Of a stretch of DNA of 34,315 nucleotides, positions 1-7,374 are shown one piece after another. Location: NCBI GenBank assembly GCA_045611785.1, contig JAZKXV010000005.1, positions 1 through 34,315 on the forward strand, in the 5' to 3' direction. The notes under the pieces are model-generated. The model did no database searches. It was not told where the DNA came from and was given only the letters and a program-made list of their open reading frames with translations. The DNA is from JAFTYO01 sp045611785. Its GTDB lineage: Bacteria > Pseudomonadota > Alphaproteobacteria > RF32 > CAG-239. The translations under genes were made by a program, and so were the position numbers. Position 1 is the first letter of the stretch; every line of letters begins with the position of its first letter.

Positions 1-279
1 TATTATAAAGGAACAAAGCAGGTTGAGCATATTCATAAATATGATTTACAAGGTAAGAGTATAGAATCAGAATATAAGCACTTTGATAAAAAAGGCAAAG
101 AGAATACAAAATATTATTTATCACTGAAGCGTATTATAGCTAAAAAACTTGAAGATGAGGATAAAAAGGCAGAAGCAAAAGGAATTGCGCCGGAAGATAG
201 AAAAGCAAGTTCTAAAATGACTAAGGCTCAAAAGCTGAAAACACAATTAATTGCTAGGTATAATAGTATGTTTAAATAA
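1..279 (+). CDS. C-terminal end of a repeat protein, tandem paralogue of the next gene (5' cut by window edge)
   Basis: The open frame runs from base 1 to a TAA at 277-279 and encodes 92 residues. They are identical to the last 92 residues of the 847-aa protein at 481-3024. The two DNA segments (offset 2745) differ at only three bases, 123, 192 and 235, all third or silent codon positions. The segment holds the end of the YYKGT-type repeats and the conserved Lys-rich tail ending RYNSMFK. There is no start codon or promoter here because the gene begins left of the window. Function is not recognised. The adjacent copies are clearly a tandem duplication; whether the upstream gene shares the whole 847-aa layout cannot be seen. 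Confidence 0.85.
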   Translation, partial: YYKGTKQVEHIHKYDLQGKSIESEYKHFDKKGKENTKYYLSLKRIIAKKLEDEDKKAEAKGIAPEDRKASSKMTKAQKLKTQLIARYNSMFK

Positions 280-289
280 CATCAAAAGG
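1..289 (+). repeat. Direct repeat, left copy (partner 2746-3034)
   Basis: This segment matches 2746-3034 without gaps and with three mismatches. Identity continues through the stop codon and about ten bases beyond it, then stops abruptly at 289/3034. The left limit lies outside the window. Confidence 0.9.
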
Positions 290-308
290 GAGGTTATTCT
301 CCCTTTTT
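284..308 (+). terminator. Intrinsic terminator of the truncated first gene
   Basis: A 9-bp stem AAAAGGGAG/CTCCCTTTT (284-292 with 299-307) with a 6-nt loop starts five bases after the stop codon and ends in a short T run. The duplicated copy downstream of 3024 diverges exactly inside this hairpin. Confidence 0.8.
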
Positions 309-418
309 ACTTGATTTTTTATAGATAAATGCTATCGGAAAATAATTTTTATAAGATTGCCAAACAAATTTTAAGGGCAATATAAATCTATATTACTCTT
401 AGAATTTTTAAAAAAAAA

Positions 419-447
419 TTGACAAAATATAATTAACGTATTAAACT
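419..447 (+). promoter_or_regulatory. Promoter of the 847-aa repeat-protein gene
   Basis: TTGACA at 419-424, a 17-nt spacer and TAAACT at 442-447, placed 34 bases before the start codon. A run of nine A lies just upstream of the -35 element. The -10 is only a 4/6 match; TATTAA at 439-444 is an alternative with a short spacer. Confidence 0.55.
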
Positions 448-480
448 AAAAAACATAATTGATGTTTTGGAGATTAAGTA

Positions 481-3024
481 ATGGTTAATCCGGCAATACT
501 AGCTACAATTGTAGCGACAAACAACATGATGATGATGGCTCAAAGACGTCGTCATGAGGAAGAAGAGAGGCAGCGTCGCCGTCGTGAGGAAGAAGCGCGT
601 CGTCGCCGTCATGAGGAAGAAGCGCGTCGTCGTCGTGAGGAAGAAGCGCGTCGTCGCCGTCGCGAGGAAGAACGTCGTCGCCATGAGAAAGAAGAGCATA
701 AAAGAAAACATTATATTTATCAGCAAGAAAATGCTATTTTAAACAATGTTTCTCAATCAGTTGTTTATGAGTTTACTAAAACATTGAAACTGCATTACGA
801 TGACTTAGCTATAGTTGCAACTAATGCGTATGAGTCTATATTGGCAGATGGTTCAGTTTTATCTGAGTTAGATAAAAAATATGTAAGAAGATATCCGGAT
901 GGGCGTATTCAAGAATATGAAGCTGATGGCTCATATTTGGAGTTAACCAGAGAAGAACTTCCAAATGGGGCAATGGTAGCTTATCAAAGTGGTAAAAAAG
1001 TTTATGAAAAAGATGAGCATGGTAACTATAAGTATCATAAGCTAAATTCAAAAGGAAAGTTACAAGAAGTTATAGAAGGGACATACGAAGCTCAAGAGTA
1101 TAGTGGTTTTTCAGATAAATTAGAAATTAAATTTAGTGAATTAATTATAGCTCACAAAGGTGCTTATGAAAGCATATTGGCAGATGGTTCACGCTTATCA
1201 GAATTTGATGGTAAATATAGAATCATAAATCCTAATGGGAGAATTCAAGAGTATGAAAGCACAGGGCATGGCTCAAGTGCAGTTTTAAAATTAACAAAGG
1301 AAGAACTTCCTGACGGATCTATGGTGGCTTATCAAAACGGCAAAAAAGTTTATGAAAAAGATGAAGAAGGTAACTACACATACAATGTAACCGATAGAGA
1401 TGGAAATATAAAAGAATCAATACAAGGAAAAATTGATACTCAAAAACCAACAGGATTTACAGATAAATTAGAGATTGAATGCCGCTTTCATGAGGTTCAT
1501 GAAAGTGCTTTTGAAACATTATTGGCAGATGGAACTCGTATGGTATTTGGCAAAAACGATATAGTTGAAGCAGTGTTACCTAACGGAATTGTAAGAGAGT
1601 ATAATCGTTATTGGGGTAGTCCACCGGTATTAAAGTTAATCAAGGAAGAGCTACCCAATGGAGCAATGGTTTCATATGAAAATGGAAAGAAAATTTATCA
1701 AAGAGACGAAGAAGGTAACTACACATACTATGTAACTGATAGAGATGGAAATATAAAAGAAACAATACAAGGAAAAGTTGATACTCAGGAACCAAAAGGT
1801 TTTACAGAGCAAATAGAGGTGACATATTCTGAATTACAAGTTGCACATAGAGGGTTACATGAAAGTATTTTAGCAGATGGCTCACGTTTATCTGAATATG
1901 ATAATTACTACATAATAAGATGCCCTAATGGAGTAGTTCAAGAATATGTTGGTTCTTGGAATGGTAAACATATGTTATTATTAACTAGAGAAGAGCTACC
2001 TAATGGTGCTATGGTTGTATATGATCAAGGTCAAAAAATATACGAAAGAAACAAAGAAGGACAATATGTATTTCATAAATATAAAAAGAAAAATAAAATA
2101 CAGTCAATAGTTGAAGGAGATGCTACAATGTGGAAAAAAACAGTGTATGATGATAATGGAGAAGCTTCATATTATGTAACAAGTGATGAGCCAAATAAAA
2201 AGTATTTTCCTTCAGGAAAGCTTTTTGAAGAAGTAAAAGATGACGGTTCTTGTTATATGTATGTAGAAAATGGCATATGTGTTTATGAAAAAGATAAAGA
2301 TGGAAATTATGCCAGATATCAGTTAACACCTGATGGACAAGATAGACTTCTTGTTCAAAAAGGTAAGGGCAATAGTTGGAGCGAAAAGTATGAATATTAT
2401 CCATCAGGTCAAATTAAATCAGAAGAAAGATGTTTGCAGAATAAATGGAATACAATATGTCGCAGATATGCTGAAAATGGTATATGTCTTTATGACAACG
2501 ATGGACATGGTAATTGTACGGAATATCAGTTAACACCTGATGGTCAAGATAGACTCCTTGTTCGTAAAGAAAAAGATTATAGAACAATAGAGAGGCACAA
2601 GTACTATTTATCAGGAAAATTGCAAGAGTCAAAATATGAAGATGGCACCATTATTAAGTATAATGAAGATGGAACATATCAAAAATTTGATAAAAGCAAC
2701 AGATTAAAAGAAGAAACAACTGCAGAAGGAAAAACAACTTATACTTATTATAAAGGAACAAAGCAGGTTGAGCATATTCATAAATATGATTTACAAGGTA
2801 AGAGTATAGAATCAGAATATAAGCACTTTGATAAAAAAGGCAAAGAGAATACAAAATATTATTTATCGCTGAAGCGTATTATAGCTAAAAAACTTGAAGA
2901 TGAGGATAAAAAGGCAGAAGCAAAAGGAATTGCGCCAGAAGATAGAAAAGCAAGTTCTAAAATGACTAAGGCTCAAAAGTTGAAAACACAATTAATTGCT
3001 AGGTATAATAGTATGTTTAAATAA
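481..3024 (+). CDS. Unrecognised 847-aa protein: Arg/Glu helix plus four long and two short tandem repeats
   Basis: ATG is preceded by GGAG at 469-472 with 8-nt spacing. After a short hydrophobic start (residues 1-20) comes an almost pure Arg/Glu tract at 22-70 with an 8-9 residue period, likely a single extended alpha-helix. Four repeats of about 115 residues follow, marked by (Y)ESILADGS at about 118, 230, 345 and 461. Each contains P(N/D)G..xEY, (R/K)EELPNGAMVxY, GKKxYExD, GNYxY and a closing GF(T/S)..(L/I)E. Two 69-residue repeats with ENGIC (596, 665) and YQLTPDGQDRLLV follow, then YYxSGK strands like those of YwqK or MORN-type proteins, and a Lys-rich tail. No classical signal peptide or catalytic motif is seen. 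The repeats suggest a beta-rich binding or structural protein (inference); function is unknown. A tandem paralogue lies upstream. Confidence 0.8.
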   Translation: MVNPAILATIVATNNMMMMAQRRRHEEEERQRRRREEEARRRRHEEEARRRREEEARRRRREEERRRHEKEEHKRKHYIYQQENAILNNVSQSVVYEFTKTLKLHYDDLAIVATNAYESILADGSVLSELDKKYVRRYPDGRIQEYEADGSYLELTREELPNGAMVAYQSGKKVYEKDEHGNYKYHKLNSKGKLQEVIEGTYEAQEYSGFSDKLEIKFSELIIAHKGAYESILADGSRLSEFDGKYRIINPNGRIQEYESTGHGSSAVLKLTKEELPDGSMVAYQNGKKVYEKDEEGNYTYNVTDRDGNIKESIQGKIDTQKPTGFTDKLEIECRFHEVHESAFETLLADGTRMVFGKNDIVEAVLPNGIVREYNRYWGSPPVLKLIKEELPNGAMVSYENGKKIYQRDEEGNYTYYVTDRDGNIKETIQGKVDTQEPKGFTEQIEVTYSELQVAHRGLHESILADGSRLSEYDNYYIIRCPNGVVQEYVGSWNGKHMLLLTREELPNGAMVVYDQGQKIYERNKEGQYVFHKYKKKNKIQSIVEGDATMWKKTVYDDNGEASYYVTSDEPNKKYFPSGKLFEEVKDDGSCYMYVENGICVYEKDKDGNYARYQLTPDGQDRLLVQKGKGNSWSEKYEYYPSGQIKSEERCLQNKWNTICRRYAENGICLYDNDGHGNCTEYQLTPDGQDRLLVRKEKDYRTIERHKYYLSGKLQESKYEDGTIIKYNEDGTYQKFDKSNRLKEETTAEGKTTYTYYKGTKQVEHIHKYDLQGKSIESEYKHFDKKGKENTKYYLSLKRIIAKKLEDEDKKAEAKGIAPEDRKASSKMTKAQKLKTQLIARYNSMFK
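544..690 (+). repeat. Degenerate tandem repeat encoding the Arg/Glu helix
   Basis: The DNA repeats units of the form CGTCGT(C)CGYGAGGAAGAAGCG with a period of 24-27 bases. Arg is written CGT or CGC throughout the tract, while the rest of the gene mostly uses AGA, so it is a local GC-rich island in an AT-rich gene. Slippage could change its length. Confidence 0.8.
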
Positions 3025-3034
3025 CATCAAAAGG
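2746..3034 (+). repeat. Direct repeat, right copy (partner 1-289)
   Basis: Gap-free match to the left end of the window with mismatches at 2868, 2937 and 2980, all silent. The match ends inside the 3' hairpin region, so the right copy lost the strong terminator stem of the left copy and has only a weak AAAAG/CTTTT version. Confidence 0.9.
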
Positions 3035-3064
3035 CTGGAAACTCGCTTTTCTATTAAAACAAAA

Positions 3065-3095
3065 ACAACCTCCGATATTTTATGTCGGAGGTTGT
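3065..3095. terminator. Bidirectional terminator between convergent genes
   Basis: Perfect 11-bp stem ACAACCTCCGA/TCGGAGGTTGT (3065-3075 with 3085-3095) and a 9-nt loop. It is flanked by an A-rich stretch on the left and GTGTTTT on the right, so it can end transcription of the repeat-protein gene and of the HAD gene that reads towards it. Confidence 0.85.
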
Positions 3096-3100
3096 GTGTT

Positions 3101-3934
3101 TTAGTCTTTTAATGAATCGAGATGGCTGTCAGCAGCAATTTTATCTATTATGGCTTTTACGCATTTTTCGATACGTTGTCCGGTTGAATAATCAGCGGGA
3201 ACAACAAAATCAACTCGACCATCTGTTAAAAGATGTGAAGCCTTATCTTTTGCACCTTTTTTGTTAGGTGGATAAACTGCAAAACAATGACCGCCATGAC
3301 TTTTTACCATAGACATACTCGGAACATCAGTATCACCGTCGCCAAAATATATCATATTTTCAAAAGGTATTGCTCTTTGTTCTTTAGGCATGGCTTTGTT
3401 AACACCTTTAACATCCATAGGGTCTAAACAACCTTTATTTATTCTGGCAAGGTATTGTGTCTTGTCAGTATAGTTGACAATTCTGGCAGGCCATACAGCA
3501 CGACCATATTCGTCATACATAAAGCTTGATGCATAAATTTTAGAGAAATACTTAGCAATTTTGGTTCCTTCAATCATTTCTTGCAAGCCGGAAGAAATAA
3601 TATAATGAGAAACCTTAATACCTTTCTTTGCAGCGTACTCATTAATGCGGTCAAACCAAGTTGTTACACCTTTAAAAAAGAACATATCCTTGCCGCAATC
3701 AACAAAGTCTTCTCTCTTAAAAGCCAGTTTTTTTGCTCGGGCTTCATCAATCATCAACTTCATGTAACTTAAGATTGAATCAGCAGATTGTTCAAGTGTT
3801 TGTTTGTCAGCTAAGGCCCAAAATTGAGCAGTCGTAAGACCTAATCTTTGGATAAAAGTAGGTTCTTGCATGTTTCCTTTAATAAGGGTTCCATCAAAAT
3901 CGTAGCAAATTGCTATCTCACGAATAGTTTTCAT
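3101..3934 (-). CDS. HAD-superfamily phosphatase, first of two paralogues
   Basis: A 277-aa protein of the haloacid dehalogenase superfamily. It shows motif I DFDGT (nucleophile D12, acid D14), motif II as ISSG near residue 115, a conserved Lys in TDKTQ or INKG (about 158-168) and motif III GDGDTD (D199, D203). An alpha-helical cap sits between motifs I and II. Phosphomonoesterase activity on a small molecule is likely; the substrate is not known. The frame can open at a TTG at 3940, but the ATG at 3934 gives the cleaner N-terminus; neither has a clear ribosome site. It has its own promoter and stands alone. The gene at 27533-28360 on the other strand is a close full-length paralogue. Confidence 0.85.
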   Translation of the reverse strand: MKTIREIAICYDFDGTLIKGNMQEPTFIQRLGLTTAQFWALADKQTLEQSADSILSYMKLMIDEARAKKLAFKREDFVDCGKDMFFFKGVTTWFDRINEYAAKKGIKVSHYIISSGLQEMIEGTKIAKYFSKIYASSFMYDEYGRAVWPARIVNYTDKTQYLARINKGCLDPMDVKGVNKAMPKEQRAIPFENMIYFGDGDTDVPSMSMVKSHGGHCFAVYPPNKKGAKDKASHLLTDGRVDFVVPADYSTGQRIEKCVKAIIDKIAADSHLDSLKD

Positions 3935-3958
3935 ACACAATCATATTTATTTAGCTGT

Positions 3959-3986
3959 ATGATATCATTTATTTAATAAAAGGCAA
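3959..3986 (-). promoter_or_regulatory. Promoter of the leftward HAD gene
   Basis: On the minus strand TTGCCT (3981-3986), 16-nt spacer, TATCAT (3959-3964), 25 bases before the ATG at 3934. The -10 matches 5/6 of the consensus. Confidence 0.45.
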
Positions 3987-4014
3987 GTTTTTTTTGAGAA
4001 ATATACAAAAAACA

Positions 4015-4043
4015 TTGACAATTTGGCAAAAATATCTGATGAT
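4015..4043 (+). promoter_or_regulatory. Promoter of the 181-aa gene
   Basis: Perfect TTGACA (4015-4020), 17-nt spacer, GATGAT (4038-4043, 4/6), then 37 bases to the start codon. It is divergent from the HAD promoter just to the left. Confidence 0.45.
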
Positions 4044-4080
4044 TTTTGCAGGTTATTAATTCGCCAGAAAGGTTGTAACA

Positions 4081-4626
4081 ATGATATTATCTCAAGCAAA
4101 AAAAATGTATCATGGCTTAGATGTTAAATTTAAGCCTGATTGGAGCGTCGAAGATGAACAAGAAGCCGCAAAAGGTGAAATAAATTACAAAGGATATAAG
4201 CAACTTGATAAGTATTTGAAAGATGGATTTTTAATTGAAGTAAGCAATAGAGAAAATCAAACGCTGACTGTAGAAATGAAGAGGCATGTTGAACCGATAG
4301 ATTTTCAAATGACTAATGTGTATGATAGAATCTCAGTTAAAGATAAGGATAAAGTAGTCTCAACTTATGATCTATGTTCTGATGCGTTGTATGATACAAA
4401 TATTAAATATAGCGATGTCTTAAAAGATTTTATGGAAAGAGTTAGAACAGATGAAAAACTTCCAAATCAAGAAAAAGATTTGTATCAAATTGTGTTAGGT
4501 ACAGTTTGTAAAAGTGTACAAGAAAGAGAAAATTATTTAGAGGGTGTTAACAAACAAGCAAAAAAAGAAAAAACCACCGGATTATCTAAAATGTTTAGAG
4601 ATATTTTTAAATCTAAAGCAGAATAA
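4081..4626 (+). CDS. Unrecognised 181-aa protein
   Basis: ATG with AAAGG at 4068-4072 and 8-nt spacing. The protein is hydrophilic and charged, without signal peptide or membrane segment. Residues 45-110 look like beta strands (FLIEVSNRENQTLTVEMKRHVEP, then VYDRISVKDKDKVV). The second half is helical and ends in a basic tail, GLSKMFRDIFKSKAE. It matches no family I can name. It has its own TTGACA promoter and lies 37 bp upstream of deoC, with no terminator between them, so deoC may be read through. The codon pattern (AGA, AAA, TTA) matches its neighbours. Confidence 0.75.
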   Translation: MILSQAKKMYHGLDVKFKPDWSVEDEQEAAKGEINYKGYKQLDKYLKDGFLIEVSNRENQTLTVEMKRHVEPIDFQMTNVYDRISVKDKDKVVSTYDLCSDALYDTNIKYSDVLKDFMERVRTDEKLPNQEKDLYQIVLGTVCKSVQERENYLEGVNKQAKKEKTTGLSKMFRDIFKSKAE

Positions 4627-4663
4627 AACTTGTTATTATAATTATTTTTTAAGGATATAATAT

Positions 4664-5317
4664 ATGGAAAATTTAGAAAAATATATTGAGCATACATTGT
4701 TAAAACAAGATGCAACAAATGCTGAATTTGCAAAACTTTATGAGGAAGCTAAAGTACATAATTTTAGAGGTGTTTGCGTTAATCCTCTGTATGTTAAAGA
4801 TGCAAAAGCATATTTAAAAAATACAGATGTTAAAGTGGTAACTGTAATAGGTTTTCCATTAGGTGCAAATTTAAGCAGTGTTAAAGCTTTTGAAACTAAA
4901 CAAGCAATTAATGATGGCGCAGATGAAATTGATATGGTTATTAATGTTTCAGCTATAAAGGACAATAATTGGGAGTTTGTTTTAGAAGATATAAAGGCAG
5001 TTAGAGATGCATGTCCTAATAATGTATTAAAAGTTATCTTAGAAACAGATTTATTGACTACAGATGAAATTAAAAAAGCTTGTGAAGTTTGCATTCAGGC
5101 TAAAGCAGATTTTGTAAAAACTTCTACCGGTTTTGTTAAAAACGGAGTAGGGGCTACGGTTGAAAATGTTAAGCTTATGTCAGAAGCTGTTTCTCCGTTT
5201 GGTCTTAAAGTTAAGGCATCAGGCGGTATCAGAGATAAGCAAAAAGCATTAGATTTGATTGCTGTCGGAGCAACCAGCTTGGGAACAAGCTCCGGAGTTA
5301 CAATTGTTAACGGTTAA
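4664..5317 (+). CDS. deoC: Deoxyribose-phosphate aldolase
   Basis: DERA cleaves 2-deoxyribose-5-phosphate to acetaldehyde and glyceraldehyde-3-phosphate in deoxynucleoside salvage, in the cytosol. The 217-aa length is normal for short bacterial DeoC. Family signatures run in order: HTLLK (10-14), CVNP (38-41), GFPLG (63-67), GADEIDMVIN (85-94), LKVILET (122-128), DFVKTSTGF (149-157), KASGGIR (184-190) and LGTSSG (206-211). The Schiff-base Lys is K152, the proton-relay Lys K184 and the Asp D90. AAGGA at 4651-4655 gives a good ribosome site. TATAAT at 4637-4642 could be a -10 but has no good -35. A strong terminator follows the stop codon. No other deo genes are nearby. Confidence 0.96.
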   Translation: MENLEKYIEHTLLKQDATNAEFAKLYEEAKVHNFRGVCVNPLYVKDAKAYLKNTDVKVVTVIGFPLGANLSSVKAFETKQAINDGADEIDMVINVSAIKDNNWEFVLEDIKAVRDACPNNVLKVILETDLLTTDEIKKACEVCIQAKADFVKTSTGFVKNGVGATVENVKLMSEAVSPFGLKVKASGGIRDKQKALDLIAVGATSLGTSSGVTIVNG

Positions 5318-5318
5318 A

Positions 5319-5350
5319 AAATAAAGCACCTATCAGGTGCTTTATTTTTT
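5319..5350. terminator. Bidirectional terminator between deoC and the leftward operon
   Basis: Perfect 13-bp stem AAATAAAGCACCT/AGGTGCTTTATTT (5319-5331 with 5335-5347) with a 3-nt loop and a T run to 5351; A-rich on the left side, so usable in both directions. Confidence 0.9.
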
Positions 5351-5369
5351 TATAAGGTGTTATAAAATT

Positions 5370-6164
5370 TTACTTTGTGTTATCCCTCATATTAGATATG
5401 TATTTTGACATATCTTTATTTTGATTTTGATTTTGAGTTTGAGTTTGAACATTAGGTTGCTGTTGTACAGTAGCAGGTTTTTTGCCTCTCAACTTGTTCA
5501 ACACTCTTTCTCTAACAGCCTTAACCATTGCTCTTGCTTTTTCTGCAGCGGCTTTAGCTAAACGTAACGCAGTTTGTTCTCTTCTGTAAATACCACGTTT
5601 TTGTTCTAAAAGTTCTCTTTTAGAAAGGCGTTCTTTAGCTTCTTTATCAGGAGTTTTTTCTACCTGACGAATTTGAGAATCATATTCAAAATCTTTATTT
5701 TTAACCTTTCTTTTGATGTCTGCTTTAATAACATCTTGAGTTTCATTTGGTAAGTGTTCAATAAACTCTTTTATAGTTTTAACTTTAGACTGCGGATTAA
5801 TAGTAGCCTTACGAGCATCATATAAGGTATCTTTTGCTTTCTTGGTTCTGGTACTTACTTCTATAGCTCTTTCTCTGGCAGCTCTGCTAGGACGAGAGTT
5901 AGCTTTTTTATTATCCTTCTTTGCAGATGTTTCTGTGCGAGAAGGTTTAGTTTTTCTATTTTCATTTTTAGAAACTTCTTGCTCAGGAGAGGCTTTATCT
6001 TTTCCTTTAACAGTGGTTTTGTTGCTAGCAAGCTGAATTTGTTGAGCAGCTTCTTCGTTGCCCATGCTAACAAGTTCAGCATTTCCTTTACCATCATTTT
6101 TGCTGCCGGTTTCAGAACCTGATGTCGTGTCTGCAAAAAAGAATGAAAATATCGATTTTGCCAT
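5370..6164 (-). CDS. Unrecognised basic low-complexity protein, last gene of a four-gene operon
   Basis: A 264-aa protein. Residues 1-110 are Ser/Thr/Lys/Asn-rich and look disordered. Residues 111-235 form a long, strongly basic helical region (KERLSKRELLEQKR, then TALRLAKAAAEKARAMVKAVRERVLNKLRGKK). The C-terminus is a Gln/Asn tract, QTQTQNQNQN. No signal peptide is evident, although FSFFFA at 5-10 is hydrophobic. The ATG at 6164 is served by GGAGGT lying inside the last codons of the previous gene, and only 4 bp separate the genes, so translation is probably coupled. The charge suggests nucleic-acid or acidic-protein binding (inference). No family recognised. Confidence 0.75.
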   Translation of the reverse strand: MAKSIFSFFFADTTSGSETGSKNDGKGNAELVSMGNEEAAQQIQLASNKTTVKGKDKASPEQEVSKNENRKTKPSRTETSAKKDNKKANSRPSRAARERAIEVSTRTKKAKDTLYDARKATINPQSKVKTIKEFIEHLPNETQDVIKADIKRKVKNKDFEYDSQIRQVEKTPDKEAKERLSKRELLEQKRGIYRREQTALRLAKAAAEKARAMVKAVRERVLNKLRGKKPATVQQQPNVQTQTQNQNQNKDMSKYISNMRDNTK

Positions 6165-6168
6165 ATTT

Positions 6169-7374
6169 TTATCTACCTCCTATAGTGGATTGAACTTGTG
6201 CTATTGCAACCTCATTATTTGTTATGACATTAGGTGTTGGAGCTGCAACCGGTGTATTAGCTTGTTCAGGAGCATTTTTGGCTGCAAGGTTTTCTTTAAC
6301 TTTGTTAAATTGTTTTGCAGCAACACCAATGTCATTATCATGCATCATTGAGTTAAATATAGCTCTGTTTTCATCGCTCCATTTTTCATATCTTGAAACA
6401 GGCTCTTTTAATAAAGCTTCAAGATTTTCTGCTCTACCGGTTTCTTTTACCTTAAGCATCAAAGTGTTCATTTGTTTTACAGCATCTTCTTTGCTGATTT
6501 TTCCTCTATCAAGCTCTTTAGCAACGTGAACGAGCATTTTTTCTGGTTGGTTTTCTATCCAATCTTGCATTATGGTATACTTATCGCTAGTACGAGATAT
6601 TGTGACGGTTGGTGAATGAGATTCGCGAATACCATCAAACAAGATTTTAGTTTCATCTTTCCATGCTCTATATCTTGATTGAGGTTTTCGCAACTCTCTT
6701 CTGAGTTCTTTTTCACGTCCCAGCTCTTTTACTCTTTTCATAAGATCATACATCTTAGGAATTGCTTCCATTTGATCCATATGATTTCTATCTACCTCTT
6801 TAGCAATGTATATTAAGTATCTTTCAGGGTGATTTTTTATCCAATCTTCTGTTATTTGTTTTTTATCAGAAACACGTGTTTCACGGTGTGCTTTTTCCCA
6901 TTCTTCTTTTGAGATTTTTCCATCTTTAAAGGCTTGTGCAAGAGCTTGACGTGTAGCACTAGACATAGCTAACGCATTGGCAGCATTTTCAGAATATCCT
7001 TTTTGCATAATTTCTTTAGCTTTTTTGTTGGCAGTTTCTAAAAGTGCTGCACCTACAATTATTTTGCCGGCTGTTTCGCCATCTATAATTTCTGATGGAG
7101 CAGGCAATTCTCTATTTTTTTCAATTTCTCGGCACTCATCTAATGTTAAGTTATTATCAACTTTTGCAGCATCTAATATATCGTTAGGCACACGTCCTAA
7201 ATATTCATCTCTGATACGTTCAGGAACTTTTTTCCATGTGTCAAACTTAGTTTTATGCTTTGCAATTATAGCATTTATCAAAGCATCGTCAACTTTGTCG
7301 GCAGAAAGTTTTGCAACGTCCTCCGGATAATATGCTTTTAAAAATGTTATGAAATCATTTCCTATATCAGTCAT
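6169..7374 (-). CDS. Unrecognised helical repeat protein, paralogue of the next upstream gene
   Basis: A 401-aa protein from the ATG at 7374. That start has AAAGGA 8 nt away, whereas the ATG at 7380 is only 2 nt from it. An N-terminal domain (1-85) contains FLKAYYPEDVAKLS, KVPERIRDEYLGRVP and a TLDECREIE end; all three are echoed in the 761-aa neighbour. A helical part with NALAMSSATRQALAQAFKDGKIS follows. Two copies of a roughly 70-residue module come next (about 177-246 and 271-340), each opening DWI.N.PE...(V/I)AKE.DR and closing GR...L...L..P.SRY..W.DE...(L/I)F. The C-terminus is Pro/Ala/Asn-rich. No signal peptide or catalytic motif is seen. It overlaps the upstream gene by 8 bp (ATGACTGA), a sign of coupled translation. 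Function unknown. Confidence 0.8.
   Translation of the reverse strand: MTDIGNDFITFLKAYYPEDVAKLSADKVDDALINAIIAKHKTKFDTWKKVPERIRDEYLGRVPNDILDAAKVDNNLTLDECREIEKNRELPAPSEIIDGETAGKIIVGAALLETANKKAKEIMQKGYSENAANALAMSSATRQALAQAFKDGKISKEEWEKAHRETRVSDKKQITEDWIKNHPERYLIYIAKEVDRNHMDQMEAIPKMYDLMKRVKELGREKELRRELRKPQSRYRAWKDETKILFDGIRESHSPTVTISRTSDKYTIMQDWIENQPEKMLVHVAKELDRGKISKEDAVKQMNTLMLKVKETGRAENLEALLKEPVSRYEKWSDENRAIFNSMMHDNDIGVAAKQFNKVKENLAAKNAPEQANTPVAAPTPNVITNNEVAIAQVQSTIGGR

Noticed and set aside
366..389. Inverted repeat TTGCC/GGCAA in the gap before the 847-aa gene
   Set aside because: Only about 5 bp with a 14-nt loop and no T run; likely chance in AT-rich DNA.
499..742. Overlapping frames on both strands in the Arg/Glu tract
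   Set aside because: By-products of the codon repeat; they stop soon after the tract ends.
5842..6351. Plus-strand frames opposite the operon (5842-6036, 6058-6351)
   Set aside because: Antisense shadows of the minus-strand genes, without ribosome sites.
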